A stretch of DNA of 5,829 nt from Candidatus Sphingobacterium stercoripullorum (GCA_019114715.1 DXEZ01000073.1:1-5829), one strand, 5' to 3'. Positions 1 through 5,641 are shown, numbered from the stretch's first letter. Translations and numbers: made by a program. Notes: a model not told the origin generated them from the sequence alone.

Positions 1-173
1 CTATTAAAAAGAAGCCTGCAGTGATTGAAACGCCTGAAGGGGATTTTATTGGGATTAGACATATGGTATACTTGTCTCTGTCTTATGATCACCGTGTAAT
101 AGACGGTGCTTTAGGAGGAATGTTTTTAAAACGGGTAGGTGAGTATTTGGAAAACTGGAATACTGCGCGGTAA
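1..173 (+). CDS. 2-oxo acid dehydrogenase E2 (dihydrolipoamide acyltransferase), C-terminal fragment
   Basis: Only the last 56 codons are present, reading from position 3 to the TAA at 171-173; the gene starts left of the window. The visible peptide contains SYDHRVIDGA, the catalytic motif of the E2 acyltransferase domain, in which the His and Asp move the acyl group from lipoyl-lysine to CoA. This is the core subunit of pyruvate, 2-oxoglutarate or branched-chain 2-oxo acid dehydrogenase complexes in the cytoplasm. The ending, with GALGGMFLKRV and EYLENW, looks to me more like branched-chain or generic E2 than SucB, but the lipoyl and E1/E3-binding domains lie outside, so the substrate class is open. 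It converges on smpB. The family is certain; the subtype is a weak inference. Confidence 0.93.
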   Translation, partial: IKKKPAVIETPEGDFIGIRHMVYLSLSYDHRVIDGALGGMFLKRVGEYLENWNTAR

Positions 174-304
174 ATTTGATGTTTTGAGGGTGGGTGATTT
201 TTGATCAGGAGTTTAAACAGCGATAAGAAACTGCGCGATTAAATTCTTCTTTAAACCATTGCCACTACAATACTCACTAAGAAAATAATATGCAAAATGT
301 ACGA

Positions 305-346
305 GCCGGAAGGAGCTGAAAAGTGTTTCTTCCGGTATATTATTTT
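305..346. terminator. Probable bidirectional terminator between E2 and smpB
   Basis: CCGGAAG at 306-312 is the exact reverse complement of CTTCCGG at 329-335. The stem can extend inward through G-U and A-U pairs to C316-G325, leaving an 8-nt loop. On the plus strand a T-rich run (TATATTATTTT) follows, suiting termination of the E2 transcript. The hairpin begins four bases after the smpB stop codon on the other strand, so it could also end or protect the smpB mRNA, although the downstream tract on that strand is poorer in U. Seen: the stem. Inferred: its function. Confidence 0.6.
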
Positions 347-792
347 AAAAAGCGGGCTAATTCACGTTTATTGTCACGCTCTTTTATCGCCTCACGCTTA
401 TCGTATAGTTTTTTACCTTGAGCCAGTGCGATTTCAATTTTCGCAAATCCACGGTTATTAATGAATATACGTAAAGGGATAATGGTGAAGCCTCGTTCTT
501 GAAGTTTAGTTTCTAACTTTTTTATTTCTCTTTTATGAAGTAAGAGCTTTCTGTTTCGTTTGGCTTCGTGATTATAGAACGATCCATGAGAGTACTCAGC
601 GATATGCATGTTTCGGATATAAAGCTCTCCATCAATGAATGAACAAAAACTATCGTTGATATTAGCCTTTCCTTGACGAATAGATTTTATTTCGGTTCCC
701 AATAGACGTACACCTGCTTCAAACCGTTCTAATAAATGGTATTCAAAGCTGGCTCTGCGATTTTTTATATTGATTTTAGATGAAATAGTCAT
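340..792 (-). CDS. smpB: SsrA (tmRNA)-binding protein SmpB
   Basis: This 150-residue protein has the length and layout of SmpB, the small cytoplasmic RNA-binding partner of tmRNA. SmpB carries tmRNA into the A site of ribosomes stalled on mRNAs lacking a stop codon, allowing rescue and tagging of the unfinished protein for proteolysis. Visible landmarks are the N-terminal NRRASFEYHLLERFEAG, the conserved GTEIKSIRQGKANI around residues 32-45, the Lys/Arg-rich segment near residues 78-92, and the basic tail (GKKLYDKREAIKERDNKRE, about residues 126-144) that becomes helical in the mRNA channel. The ATG at 792-790 gives the expected N-terminus. The gene is monocistronic here, converging on E2 and divergent from the sphingolipid operon. 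The tmRNA gene ssrA was not seen in the window. A TAAGTTTG element 42 nt upstream is the likely promoter. Confidence 0.98.
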   Translation of the reverse strand: MTISSKINIKNRRASFEYHLLERFEAGVRLLGTEIKSIRQGKANINDSFCSFIDGELYIRNMHIAEYSHGSFYNHEAKRNRKLLLHKREIKKLETKLQERGFTIIPLRIFINNRGFAKIEIALAQGKKLYDKREAIKERDNKRELARFLK

Positions 793-799
793 ATGTTGT

Positions 800-813
800 T
801 TTCAAGCTTGAAA
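800..813. repeat. Perfect 14-nt palindrome in the smpB leader
   Basis: TTTCAAGCTTGAAA reads identically on both strands and starts 8 nt upstream of the smpB ATG. With no spacer it is a better shape for a dimeric DNA-binding protein than for an RNA hairpin. It lies between the predicted smpB transcription start and the start codon, where a bound repressor could act. The palindrome is directly visible; a regulatory role is conjecture. Confidence 0.4.
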
Positions 814-815
814 GA

Positions 816-829
816 TAGCATTTTTGCTA
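816..829 (-). repeat. Short hairpin in the smpB 5' leader
   Basis: TAGCA at 816-820 and TGCTA at 825-829 are inverted repeats with a 4-nt loop. In the smpB transcript this would form a 5-bp stem very close to the predicted 5' end. It could stabilise the mRNA or be chance in AT-rich DNA. Confidence 0.3.
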
Positions 830-833
830 GATG

Positions 834-841
834 CAAACTTA
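834..841 (-). promoter_or_regulatory. smpB: Candidate smpB promoter (-7 element TAAGTTTG)
   Basis: Read on the minus strand this octamer is TAAGTTTG, an exact match to the Bacteroidota primary sigma -7 consensus TAnnTTTG. Transcription would begin several bases downstream, near 825-830, giving a leader of roughly 35 nt before the smpB ATG. No TTG or TTTG sits at the usual -33 distance, so the call rests on the -7 element and its position. Confidence 0.5.
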
Positions 842-959
842 CAATATTAAATATAAAATTTATAGCAGATAATACTAAGCAAAACAAATATTATATTAAT
901 TGAATTAAATTTATGATATTTATATGTCAAATATAGGTAACCTTAATTTAAAGATTTTG

Positions 960-967
960 TAAGTTTG
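960..967 (+). promoter_or_regulatory. Candidate distal promoter for the sphingolipid operon (TAAGTTTG)
   Basis: This is an exact TAnnTTTG match within the right arm of the inverted repeat. A transcript starting near 974 would have a leader of about 150 nt before spt. No -33 TTG is visible at 19-21 nt spacing. It competes with the element at 1045-1052; both could be used. Confidence 0.35.
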
Positions 968-1044
968 CACGGTTTGAGTGAATTGTGTTAAGTTACGTCG
1001 GCAAAGCAAAAGCAATTAAAATCGCTAAGATGGCTTGGTTTTTG

Positions 1045-1052
1045 TATTTTTG
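1045..1052 (+). promoter_or_regulatory. Candidate proximal promoter for the sphingolipid operon (TATTTTTG)
   Basis: TATTTTTG fits TAnnTTTG and lies 71 nt before the spt start codon, giving a leader of about 65 nt, a normal distance. The surroundings are T-rich, which makes a chance match more likely, and there is no clear -33 TTTG. Confidence 0.4.
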
Positions 1053-1123
1053 TAATTTGACGTTTATGGTAGAAAGTTCAAGAATTGAGCTTTAATATAA
1101 TTTTAAAATAATATACCTATCGC

Positions 1124-2335
1124 ATGAGCAAGGTGAAATTGAATCAAAGAACTGCAGCGTTCATTTCTAGTCAGCTAGATGTAATTAAAGATAATGATCT
1201 TTATGCATTTTTCAGGCCGATTCAATCGAAACAAGATACGGAAGTTTTGATTGAGGGAAAGCGTGTTTTAATGTTTGGTTCAAACTCTTATTTGGGTTTG
1301 ACTACTGATCCGCGTATAATAGAAGCTTCTAGGGAGGCTTTGTTAAAATATGGTACAGGCTGTGCGGGCTCAAGATTTTTAAATGGAACTTTAGATATTC
1401 ACCTGCAATTAGAAGAAGAATTAGCTGATTTCGTAGGTAAGGAGGATGCGATTTTATTTTCAACTGGATTTCAAGCGAATCTAGGTCCGCTCTCTTGCTT
1501 AACTGGACGTAACGATTATATTCTTTTAGACGAGAGGAATCACGCTTCTTTAATAGATGGAAGTAGATTGTCTTTCTCCAAAGTAATCAAGTACGCACAT
1601 AATGACATGCAGGATTTACGCAGTAAGTTGATGAGACTACCAGAGGATAGTCTTAAGTTAATTGCTACGGACGGAATCTTCAGTATGGAGGGTGATATTG
1701 TAAAGTTACCTGAGTTAGTTGAGGTTGCCAATGATTTTGATGCAGTTGTTATGTGTGATGACGCACATAGCCTAGGAGTGATAGGAGAAAGAGGGGCAGG
1801 AACAGCATCTCACTTTAACCTAACGGATCAAGTAGATATTATAATGGGAACATTTAGTAAGTCTCTAGCATCCTTGGGTGGTTTTATTGCAGCTGATGCA
1901 CAAACGATTGAATATTTAAAACATACCGCCAGGTCACTCATGTTTAGTGCTAGTATGACTCCTGCATCTGTAGCAGCGACTTTAAAGGCGCTAGAGATCA
2001 TGCGGACTGAGCCTGAGCATATTGAAAAATTATGGGAGAATACACATTACGCTAAGCAGTTGCTGTTGAGCCATGGGTTTGACCTAGGGGATACAGAGAG
2101 TCCAATTCTTCCAGTGTTTTTAAGAAACAACGACAAGACTTATTTGGTCACCAAACTATTGCAAGAGGAAGGGGTTTTTGTGAATCCTGTTGTTTCTCCA
2201 GCTGTTCCACCACAGGAATCTCTTATTAGATTCTCTTTGATGAGCACCCATACTTTCGATCAAATCGAAGAGGCTATCACAAAAATGGCTGCTGTATTTA
2301 AAAAAGTTGAGGTTGAATCTTTCGTAAATCATTAA
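1124..2335 (+). CDS. spt: Serine palmitoyltransferase (PLP-dependent, alpha-oxoamine synthase family)
   Basis: This 403-residue cytoplasmic enzyme condenses L-serine with a long-chain acyl-CoA, releasing CO2 and CoA, to give 3-ketosphinganine, the committed step of sphingolipid synthesis. It has the alpha-oxoamine synthase fold type I landmarks: GTGCAGSRFLNGTLDIH (residues 77-93), His140 in DERNHASLIDG that should stack on PLP, DGIFSMEGD (183-191), Asp212 and His215 in CDDAHSLG contacting the cofactor, and Lys246 in GTFSKSLASLGG forming the PLP aldimine. Arg369 in LIRFS is the conserved family carboxylate-binding arginine. Segments such as LYAFFRPIQSKQDTEV and ARSLMFSASMTPASVA match what I recall of Sphingobacterium serine palmitoyltransferase, which argues against BioF or Kbl, the nearest relatives. 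Length is normal for the soluble homodimeric bacterial enzyme. First gene of the operon; the next begins three bases after its stop. There is no clear ribosome binding site before the ATG, as usual in this phylum. Confidence 0.96.
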   Translation: MSKVKLNQRTAAFISSQLDVIKDNDLYAFFRPIQSKQDTEVLIEGKRVLMFGSNSYLGLTTDPRIIEASREALLKYGTGCAGSRFLNGTLDIHLQLEEELADFVGKEDAILFSTGFQANLGPLSCLTGRNDYILLDERNHASLIDGSRLSFSKVIKYAHNDMQDLRSKLMRLPEDSLKLIATDGIFSMEGDIVKLPELVEVANDFDAVVMCDDAHSLGVIGERGAGTASHFNLTDQVDIIMGTFSKSLASLGGFIAADAQTIEYLKHTARSLMFSASMTPASVAATLKALEIMRTEPEHIEKLWENTHYAKQLLLSHGFDLGDTESPILPVFLRNNDKTYLVTKLLQEEGVFVNPVVSPAVPPQESLIRFSLMSTHTFDQIEEAITKMAAVFKKVEVESFVNH

Positions 2336-2338
2336 TGT

Positions 2339-3460
2339 ATGATTGAAATTGTAGCCGTAAATAGTTCTAAACTCCAAAAAGAATTTATTGATTTTCCGCA
2401 TGGTTTATTTAAGAACGATCCAAATTATGTTCCTGAACTGTTCTTAGAGCAGAAGGAACTGCTTAACCCGAAAAAAAACCCGTTTTTTAAGCATGCAGCG
2501 GTCCAGTTGTTTTTAGCTAAAGAAAATGGACGAACGGTTGGAAGAGTAGCGGCTATATGGAATGAAAATAATAACAAATTTAACCATGTAAATGAAGGAG
2601 CATTTGGTTTTTTTGATTGCATTAACAATCAAAAGGCTTGTAATAGCTTACTTGATAGCGCTTCAAATTGGGTTAAAGAGAAAGGCGCCGATACTTTAGT
2701 CGGACCAATTAATCTTTCTACCAATAATTCATGTGGTTTGTTGATCCAGGGGTTTGATTCACCTCCTTTCGTTATGATGCCCTACAACCCTCCGTATTAT
2801 ATGGACTTGTTAAGTGCGTATGGTCTAGATAAAAAGGTCGACTTAAGAGCTTACTCCGTAGAAAAAGAAAAAGTTAATACGAGGTCTGTCTCTCTACTTG
2901 AAAGATTAGAAGAGAGACTTTCTAGATCTGGAATTTTCTTGAGAGAACTAGATGTCAAGAATTTTGAAACAGATGCAAAACGTATTAAAGAAGTTTATAA
3001 TAAAGCATGGGATAAAAACTTAGGTTTTGTACCCATGACCGATGAAGAATTTGATTTTACAGCCAAATCACTTAAACAAATCCTGGATACTAAATATGCT
3101 ATTATCGCAGAAAAAGAAGGGGAAATTATAGCTTTCGCTCTGGGTATTCCAAATATAAATGAAGTTTTAATAAAAATTAACCGAGGACGCCTGTTCCCGT
3201 TTGGAATATTCAAGTTGTTATTTGGTCTAAAAAAGGTCAATAGCGTCAGAGTATTGATGTTGGGAGTTCTTGAGAAATATAGAAAGCTGGGAATTGAAGC
3301 TTGTTTATATGGTAGAATTATTTCAAATGCATTAAACTCTAATATAGAGCAATCCGAATGTTCTTGGATGCTAGAAGATAATTTTCTAATGAATAATGCC
3401 ATTGAAAAAGTAAATGGTGAATTGTATAAACAATACCGGTTATATCAGAAGTCTCTATGA
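2339..3460 (+). CDS. GNAT-like acyltransferase, probable bacterial ceramide synthase (N-acyltransferase)
   Basis: This 373-residue protein has no signal peptide or membrane segment and resembles the large GNAT-like proteins encoded beside bacterial spt genes. The C-terminal half has the recognisable acyl-CoA-binding GNAT pattern: beta strand SVRVLMLGVL (302-311), then YRKLGIE (314-320) in place of the R/Q-x-x-G-x-G/A pyrophosphate loop, a helix, and the late LEDNFLMNNAIEKVNGELYK (345-364) typical of GNAT C-termini. The N-terminal half (about 1-170) carries RTVGRVAAIWN (65-75), GAFGFFD (87-93) and a Pro-rich VMMPYNPPYYMDLL (145-158) and may be a second GNAT-like lobe. Caulobacter ceramide synthase (bCerS) belongs to the GNAT group and acylates the amine of the sphingoid base; position directly after spt suggests the same job. 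It overlaps the next gene by ATGA, implying translational coupling. The fold is fairly sure; substrate is inferred from context. Confidence 0.78.
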   Translation: MIEIVAVNSSKLQKEFIDFPHGLFKNDPNYVPELFLEQKELLNPKKNPFFKHAAVQLFLAKENGRTVGRVAAIWNENNNKFNHVNEGAFGFFDCINNQKACNSLLDSASNWVKEKGADTLVGPINLSTNNSCGLLIQGFDSPPFVMMPYNPPYYMDLLSAYGLDKKVDLRAYSVEKEKVNTRSVSLLERLEERLSRSGIFLRELDVKNFETDAKRIKEVYNKAWDKNLGFVPMTDEEFDFTAKSLKQILDTKYAIIAEKEGEIIAFALGIPNINEVLIKINRGRLFPFGIFKLLFGLKKVNSVRVLMLGVLEKYRKLGIEACLYGRIISNALNSNIEQSECSWMLEDNFLMNNAIEKVNGELYKQYRLYQKSL

Positions 3461-4455
3461 ACCCTGAAAAAGTTCTTATAACTGGTGCTAGCGGTTTTGT
3501 AGGTTGGCATTTAATTAAGCGGGCTAAAGAAAGAGGCTGGCAAATTCATGCAGCAGTTAGGCCCAGTAGTAAGACGGATGCAATAAAGCCTTATGTCGAT
3601 AGGTTTATTTACTTAAACTACGAAGACTCATTTCAGCTAGAAGAAGTCATCAAGGAGAATGCTTACACCTTAATCATTCATGCTGCGGCAATGACAAGAG
3701 CCAAAACTCTAGATGAATTAATTAAGGTTAACTCGGATTATACTATCAATCTTTTAAGGGCTGCTACAACAAGCCCTGCGCTAAAAAGGTTCGTTTATAT
3801 CAGTAGTCTTGCAGCAGTTGGTCCAGTTTCTTATGAAGGTCGGGCAATTACTGAGGATAATCCTCAGCGCCCATTAACTATTTACGGAGAGAGTAAGAAA
3901 CATTCTGAGGAGAGAATCTTTCAGGAGTTTATTGGGCAAAATATCACCATCTTGCGACCCACAGCAGTTTTTGGGCCTAAAGAAAAAGATTTATTTATTC
4001 TATTTGATACCTTCAATAAAGGTTTAGATCCTTATATTGGTAGGAAGCCACAAAAATTGTCCTTTATTTATGTGGACGATTTAGTGCAAGCCATCTTAAA
4101 AGCAGGTGAGGATAGGAGACAGGGAACCTTTAGCTACAATTTAAGTGATGGCAAGGTTTATAGCCGTTATGATATGGCTGATAATTATAAAAGGGTTTTC
4201 CATAAACGATTGTTTCGTTTCCACGTGCCCTATTTTTTAGTTCAATGGGTTGCAGCTATTTTTCAGTTTGCGTATAAGAATTCTAAACATATGCCGGTTA
4301 TCTATCCAGAGAGGTTAAAAGAGTTAACAGCAGAAAACTGGAGCTGCGATATAAGTTTAGCTAAGGAAGAGATTGGATATAATCCAAATTATAATTTAGA
4401 TAGTGCTATAAAAGTTACCGTTGATTGGTATAAAAATGAAGGGTGGCTAAAATAA
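3457..4455 (+). CDS. Extended SDR (NAD-dependent epimerase-like), probable 3-ketosphinganine/ketoceramide reductase
   Basis: This 332-residue protein is an extended short-chain dehydrogenase. The N-terminal Rossmann loop is GASGFVG (residues 10-16) after VLIT; HAAAMT (75-80) follows the fourth strand; Ser116/Ser117 in YISSLAAVG, with Tyr143 and Lys147 in YGESK, form the catalytic Ser-Tyr-Lys set. LRPTAVFGP (166-174) and FIYVDDLVQAIL (203-214) are typical of the epimerase/dihydroflavonol-reductase branch. Arg35 after the second strand (AAVRPSS) may favour NADPH. Similar proteins are annotated as sugar epimerases, but a family member (CerR of Caulobacter) works in ceramide synthesis, and a ketosphinganine reductase has been reported in Bacteroides thetaiotaomicron (BT_0972). 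Position in the spt operon makes reduction of the 3-keto group the likeliest role, to dihydroceramide if acylation comes first. A moderately hydrophobic stretch near 258-272 could aid membrane contact. The start overlaps the upstream stop by 4 nt. Confidence 0.8.
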   Translation: MNPEKVLITGASGFVGWHLIKRAKERGWQIHAAVRPSSKTDAIKPYVDRFIYLNYEDSFQLEEVIKENAYTLIIHAAAMTRAKTLDELIKVNSDYTINLLRAATTSPALKRFVYISSLAAVGPVSYEGRAITEDNPQRPLTIYGESKKHSEERIFQEFIGQNITILRPTAVFGPKEKDLFILFDTFNKGLDPYIGRKPQKLSFIYVDDLVQAILKAGEDRRQGTFSYNLSDGKVYSRYDMADNYKRVFHKRLFRFHVPYFLVQWVAAIFQFAYKNSKHMPVIYPERLKELTAENWSCDISLAKEEIGYNPNYNLDSAIKVTVDWYKNEGWLK

Positions 4456-4460
4456 GGACA

Positions 4461-5165
4461 ATGAAACAAGAAAGTAAAGGTAAAATAAATAAAAAGCTAT
4501 TTGCTGATCGTAAGCGAACAAACATTTTAAGTAACCCAGAACAAAGGCTAATTACATATTTAGTACCGAAGATTCCAAATTGGCTGTCTTCCGATGGTTT
4601 AACCCTTATAGGGTTGATAGGGTCTTTGTTGATTACTGCAAGTTTTTTATTAGCAAAATACGTCCATGTAAGCTTTCTGTTATTTGGTATCGTTTCATTT
4701 TTTATCCAATGGTTTGGAGACTCCTTAGATGGAAGGATAGCATTCTATAGGAATAAATCTCGAAAATGGTATGGCTTTGCGTTAGACATAGTAGTAGATT
4801 GGATTAGTACAGTTTTCATTGGGCTAGGATATGTTTTTTATACAGAAGGAATTTTTGAGCTTTCTGGTTTTGTTTTAGTTGCACTTTATGGCTGGGCCAT
4901 GATTGTTTCTCAATTGCGTTATAAAATAACAGGAGAGTACCATATAGATTCAGGGCCAGTTGGACCTACAGAAATTCGAGTCATTATTTCTACTATGTTG
5001 TTAATGGAGGTGTTGTTTCCTGGAGTTTTAGACTATTTGGTCTTTGCTTTGTGTTTGGTGTTATTGGTCAATAATCTTCTGGATACTTTAAAACTACTTA
5101 AGCAAGGGGATGAAAGAGATCATAAGGAAAAAGCCGCGAAGCAAAAGAATGTCAATACTTATTAA
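4461..5165 (+). CDS. CDP-alcohol phosphatidyltransferase family membrane enzyme, possible sphingolipid head-group transferase
   Basis: This integral membrane protein of about 234 residues has roughly six hydrophobic segments. Enzymes of the family transfer a phospho-alcohol from a CDP-linked donor to a lipid or alcohol acceptor at the inner membrane. The signature D-x2-D-G-x2-A-R-x8-G-x3-D-x3-D is present in altered form: Asp87, Asp90, Gly91, Ala94, Gly105, Asp109 and Asp113 are all there, but Phe replaces the Arg after Ala94 and one extra residue precedes the Gly. The four metal-binding Asp are kept, so catalysis is plausible. The cytosolic N-terminus has RTNIL and a Pro-Asn-Trp-Leu segment before helix 1. 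I chose the ATG at 4461, 5 nt after the upstream stop; a GTG at 4443 would add six residues and overlap that gene. In this operon a dihydroceramide phospho-head-group step (ethanolamine or inositol type) is attractive, but donor and acceptor are not readable from sequence. Confidence 0.85.
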   Translation: MKQESKGKINKKLFADRKRTNILSNPEQRLITYLVPKIPNWLSSDGLTLIGLIGSLLITASFLLAKYVHVSFLLFGIVSFFIQWFGDSLDGRIAFYRNKSRKWYGFALDIVVDWISTVFIGLGYVFYTEGIFELSGFVLVALYGWAMIVSQLRYKITGEYHIDSGPVGPTEIRVIISTMLLMEVLFPGVLDYLVFALCLVLLVNNLLDTLKLLKQGDERDHKEKAAKQKNVNTY

Positions 5166-5198
5166 TAAATCGATGAGTTAGACTCCTGGATTCCTAGT

Positions 5199-5588
5199 AT
5201 GAAATCTAAAAAGTCATTTCTTACTTTTTTTAAAGCTCAAGCTTCTGCATTTATAGGCGGGCTAAGCGATTATGCTATTATGTTATTCTGTACCGAGGTA
5301 CTAGGAATACATTATACTTTGTCTATAGTTATAAGCGGAACTCTAGGAGCTGTAGTAAACTTTTCAATTAATAAATACTGGACTTTTAAATCTCCATCAC
5401 CAATAGGAGGACAGTTAGTCCGTTTTGTCGTTGTAGTATTAGGGAGTATAGCATTAAAATCCTCTGGTACCTATCTAGTTACAGAATTTGTAGAAATTGA
5501 TTACAAAATTTCTAGGATTATTGTGGAGCTTGTTGTATCTTTGCTTTTCAATTATCCACTACAACGGTATTGGGTTTTTAAAAAATAG
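5199..5588 (+). CDS. GtrA-like four-helix membrane protein, possible lipid or lipid-linked sugar flippase
   Basis: This 129-residue protein has four predicted membrane helices, at about residues 13-33, 38-58, 72-96 and 103-124, and short basic ends, the usual size and layout of the GtrA/DPMS1-like family. Family members are thought to translocate polyprenyl-phosphate sugars or to support glycosyltransferases that use them. Each half ends in a matching motif, NKYWTFK (58-64) and QRYWVFK (122-128), preceded by Asn54 and Asn118, which looks like an internal two-helix repeat. It starts 33 nt after the CDP-alcohol transferase gene on the same strand and is probably the last gene of the operon. No glycosyltransferase lies within the window, so the substrate could instead relate to the sphingolipid made by the neighbours. 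Family is confident; function is not. Confidence 0.85.
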   Translation: MKSKKSFLTFFKAQASAFIGGLSDYAIMLFCTEVLGIHYTLSIVISGTLGAVVNFSINKYWTFKSPSPIGGQLVRFVVVVLGSIALKSSGTYLVTEFVEIDYKISRIIVELVVSLLFNYPLQRYWVFKK

Positions 5589-5615
5589 TTCATTGGTTTA
5601 AATAAGGCAGGTTTG

Positions 5616-5632
5616 AGTTTCGAAACTTTTTT
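5616..5632 (+). terminator. Weak candidate terminator after the sphingolipid operon
   Basis: The palindrome AGTTTCGAAACT at 5616-5627 is followed directly by T residues to 5632. As RNA it would make only a short 4-bp stem closed by a UCGA loop, weak for an intrinsic terminator, but the T run and the place 27 nt after the last stop codon fit. It could equally be a protein-binding palindrome for the promoter just downstream. Confidence 0.35.
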
Positions 5633-5641
5633 CATAAAAGG

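Larger units (their letters stand above)
832..969. repeat. 13-nt inverted repeat flanking an AT-rich divergent spacer
   Basis: TGCAAACTTACAA at 832-844 is the exact reverse complement of TTGTAAGTTTGCA at 957-969, with 112 nt between the arms. Each arm contains an outward-facing TAAGTTTG, so the repeat places matching -7 elements symmetrically towards smpB and spt. The similarity runs beyond the octamer by three bases upstream and two downstream. The match is visible; whether the arms are promoters, regulator sites or both is inference. Confidence 0.55.
793..1123. other. Divergent promoter region between smpB and spt
   Basis: This 331-nt gap is very AT-rich, especially 841-950. I see no convincing protein-coding frame, tRNA or rRNA. 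It holds candidate Bacteroidota -7 elements in both directions, a 13-nt inverted repeat around the two outermost ones, and two small palindromes in the smpB leader, each listed separately. None of the three -7 elements has a clear TTTG or TTG about 20 nt upstream. The stretch 970-1044 is less AT-rich than its left flank and could be an untranslated leader for the operon; I found no strong fold in it by eye. Confidence 0.7.

Noticed and set aside
1540..1731. Antisense open frame of 63 codons inside spt.
   Set aside because: Shadow of a strongly conserved enzyme on the other strand, with no family features of its own.
1124..2335. Alternative identity as BioF (8-amino-7-oxononanoate synthase) or Kbl (2-amino-3-ketobutyrate CoA ligase).
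   Set aside because: Same fold and catalytic residues, but long segments agree with recalled Sphingobacterium serine palmitoyltransferase, and neighbours are ceramide-type genes with no biotin or threonine catabolism genes.
2156..2628. Antisense open frames at 2156-2401 and 2425-2628.
   Set aside because: They lie opposite spt and the acyltransferase gene, have no recognisable motifs, and sit inside a tightly packed operon.
2995..3402. Antisense open frame of 135 codons opposite the acyltransferase gene.
   Set aside because: Ser/Ile/Asn-rich composition typical of a reverse-complement shadow; the plus-strand frame carries GNAT-like features and operon coupling.
3457..4455. Alternative identity as a nucleotide-sugar epimerase.
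   Set aside because: The fold allows it, but there are no sugar-nucleotide genes in the window and the operon context favours a keto reductase; kept as a residual possibility.
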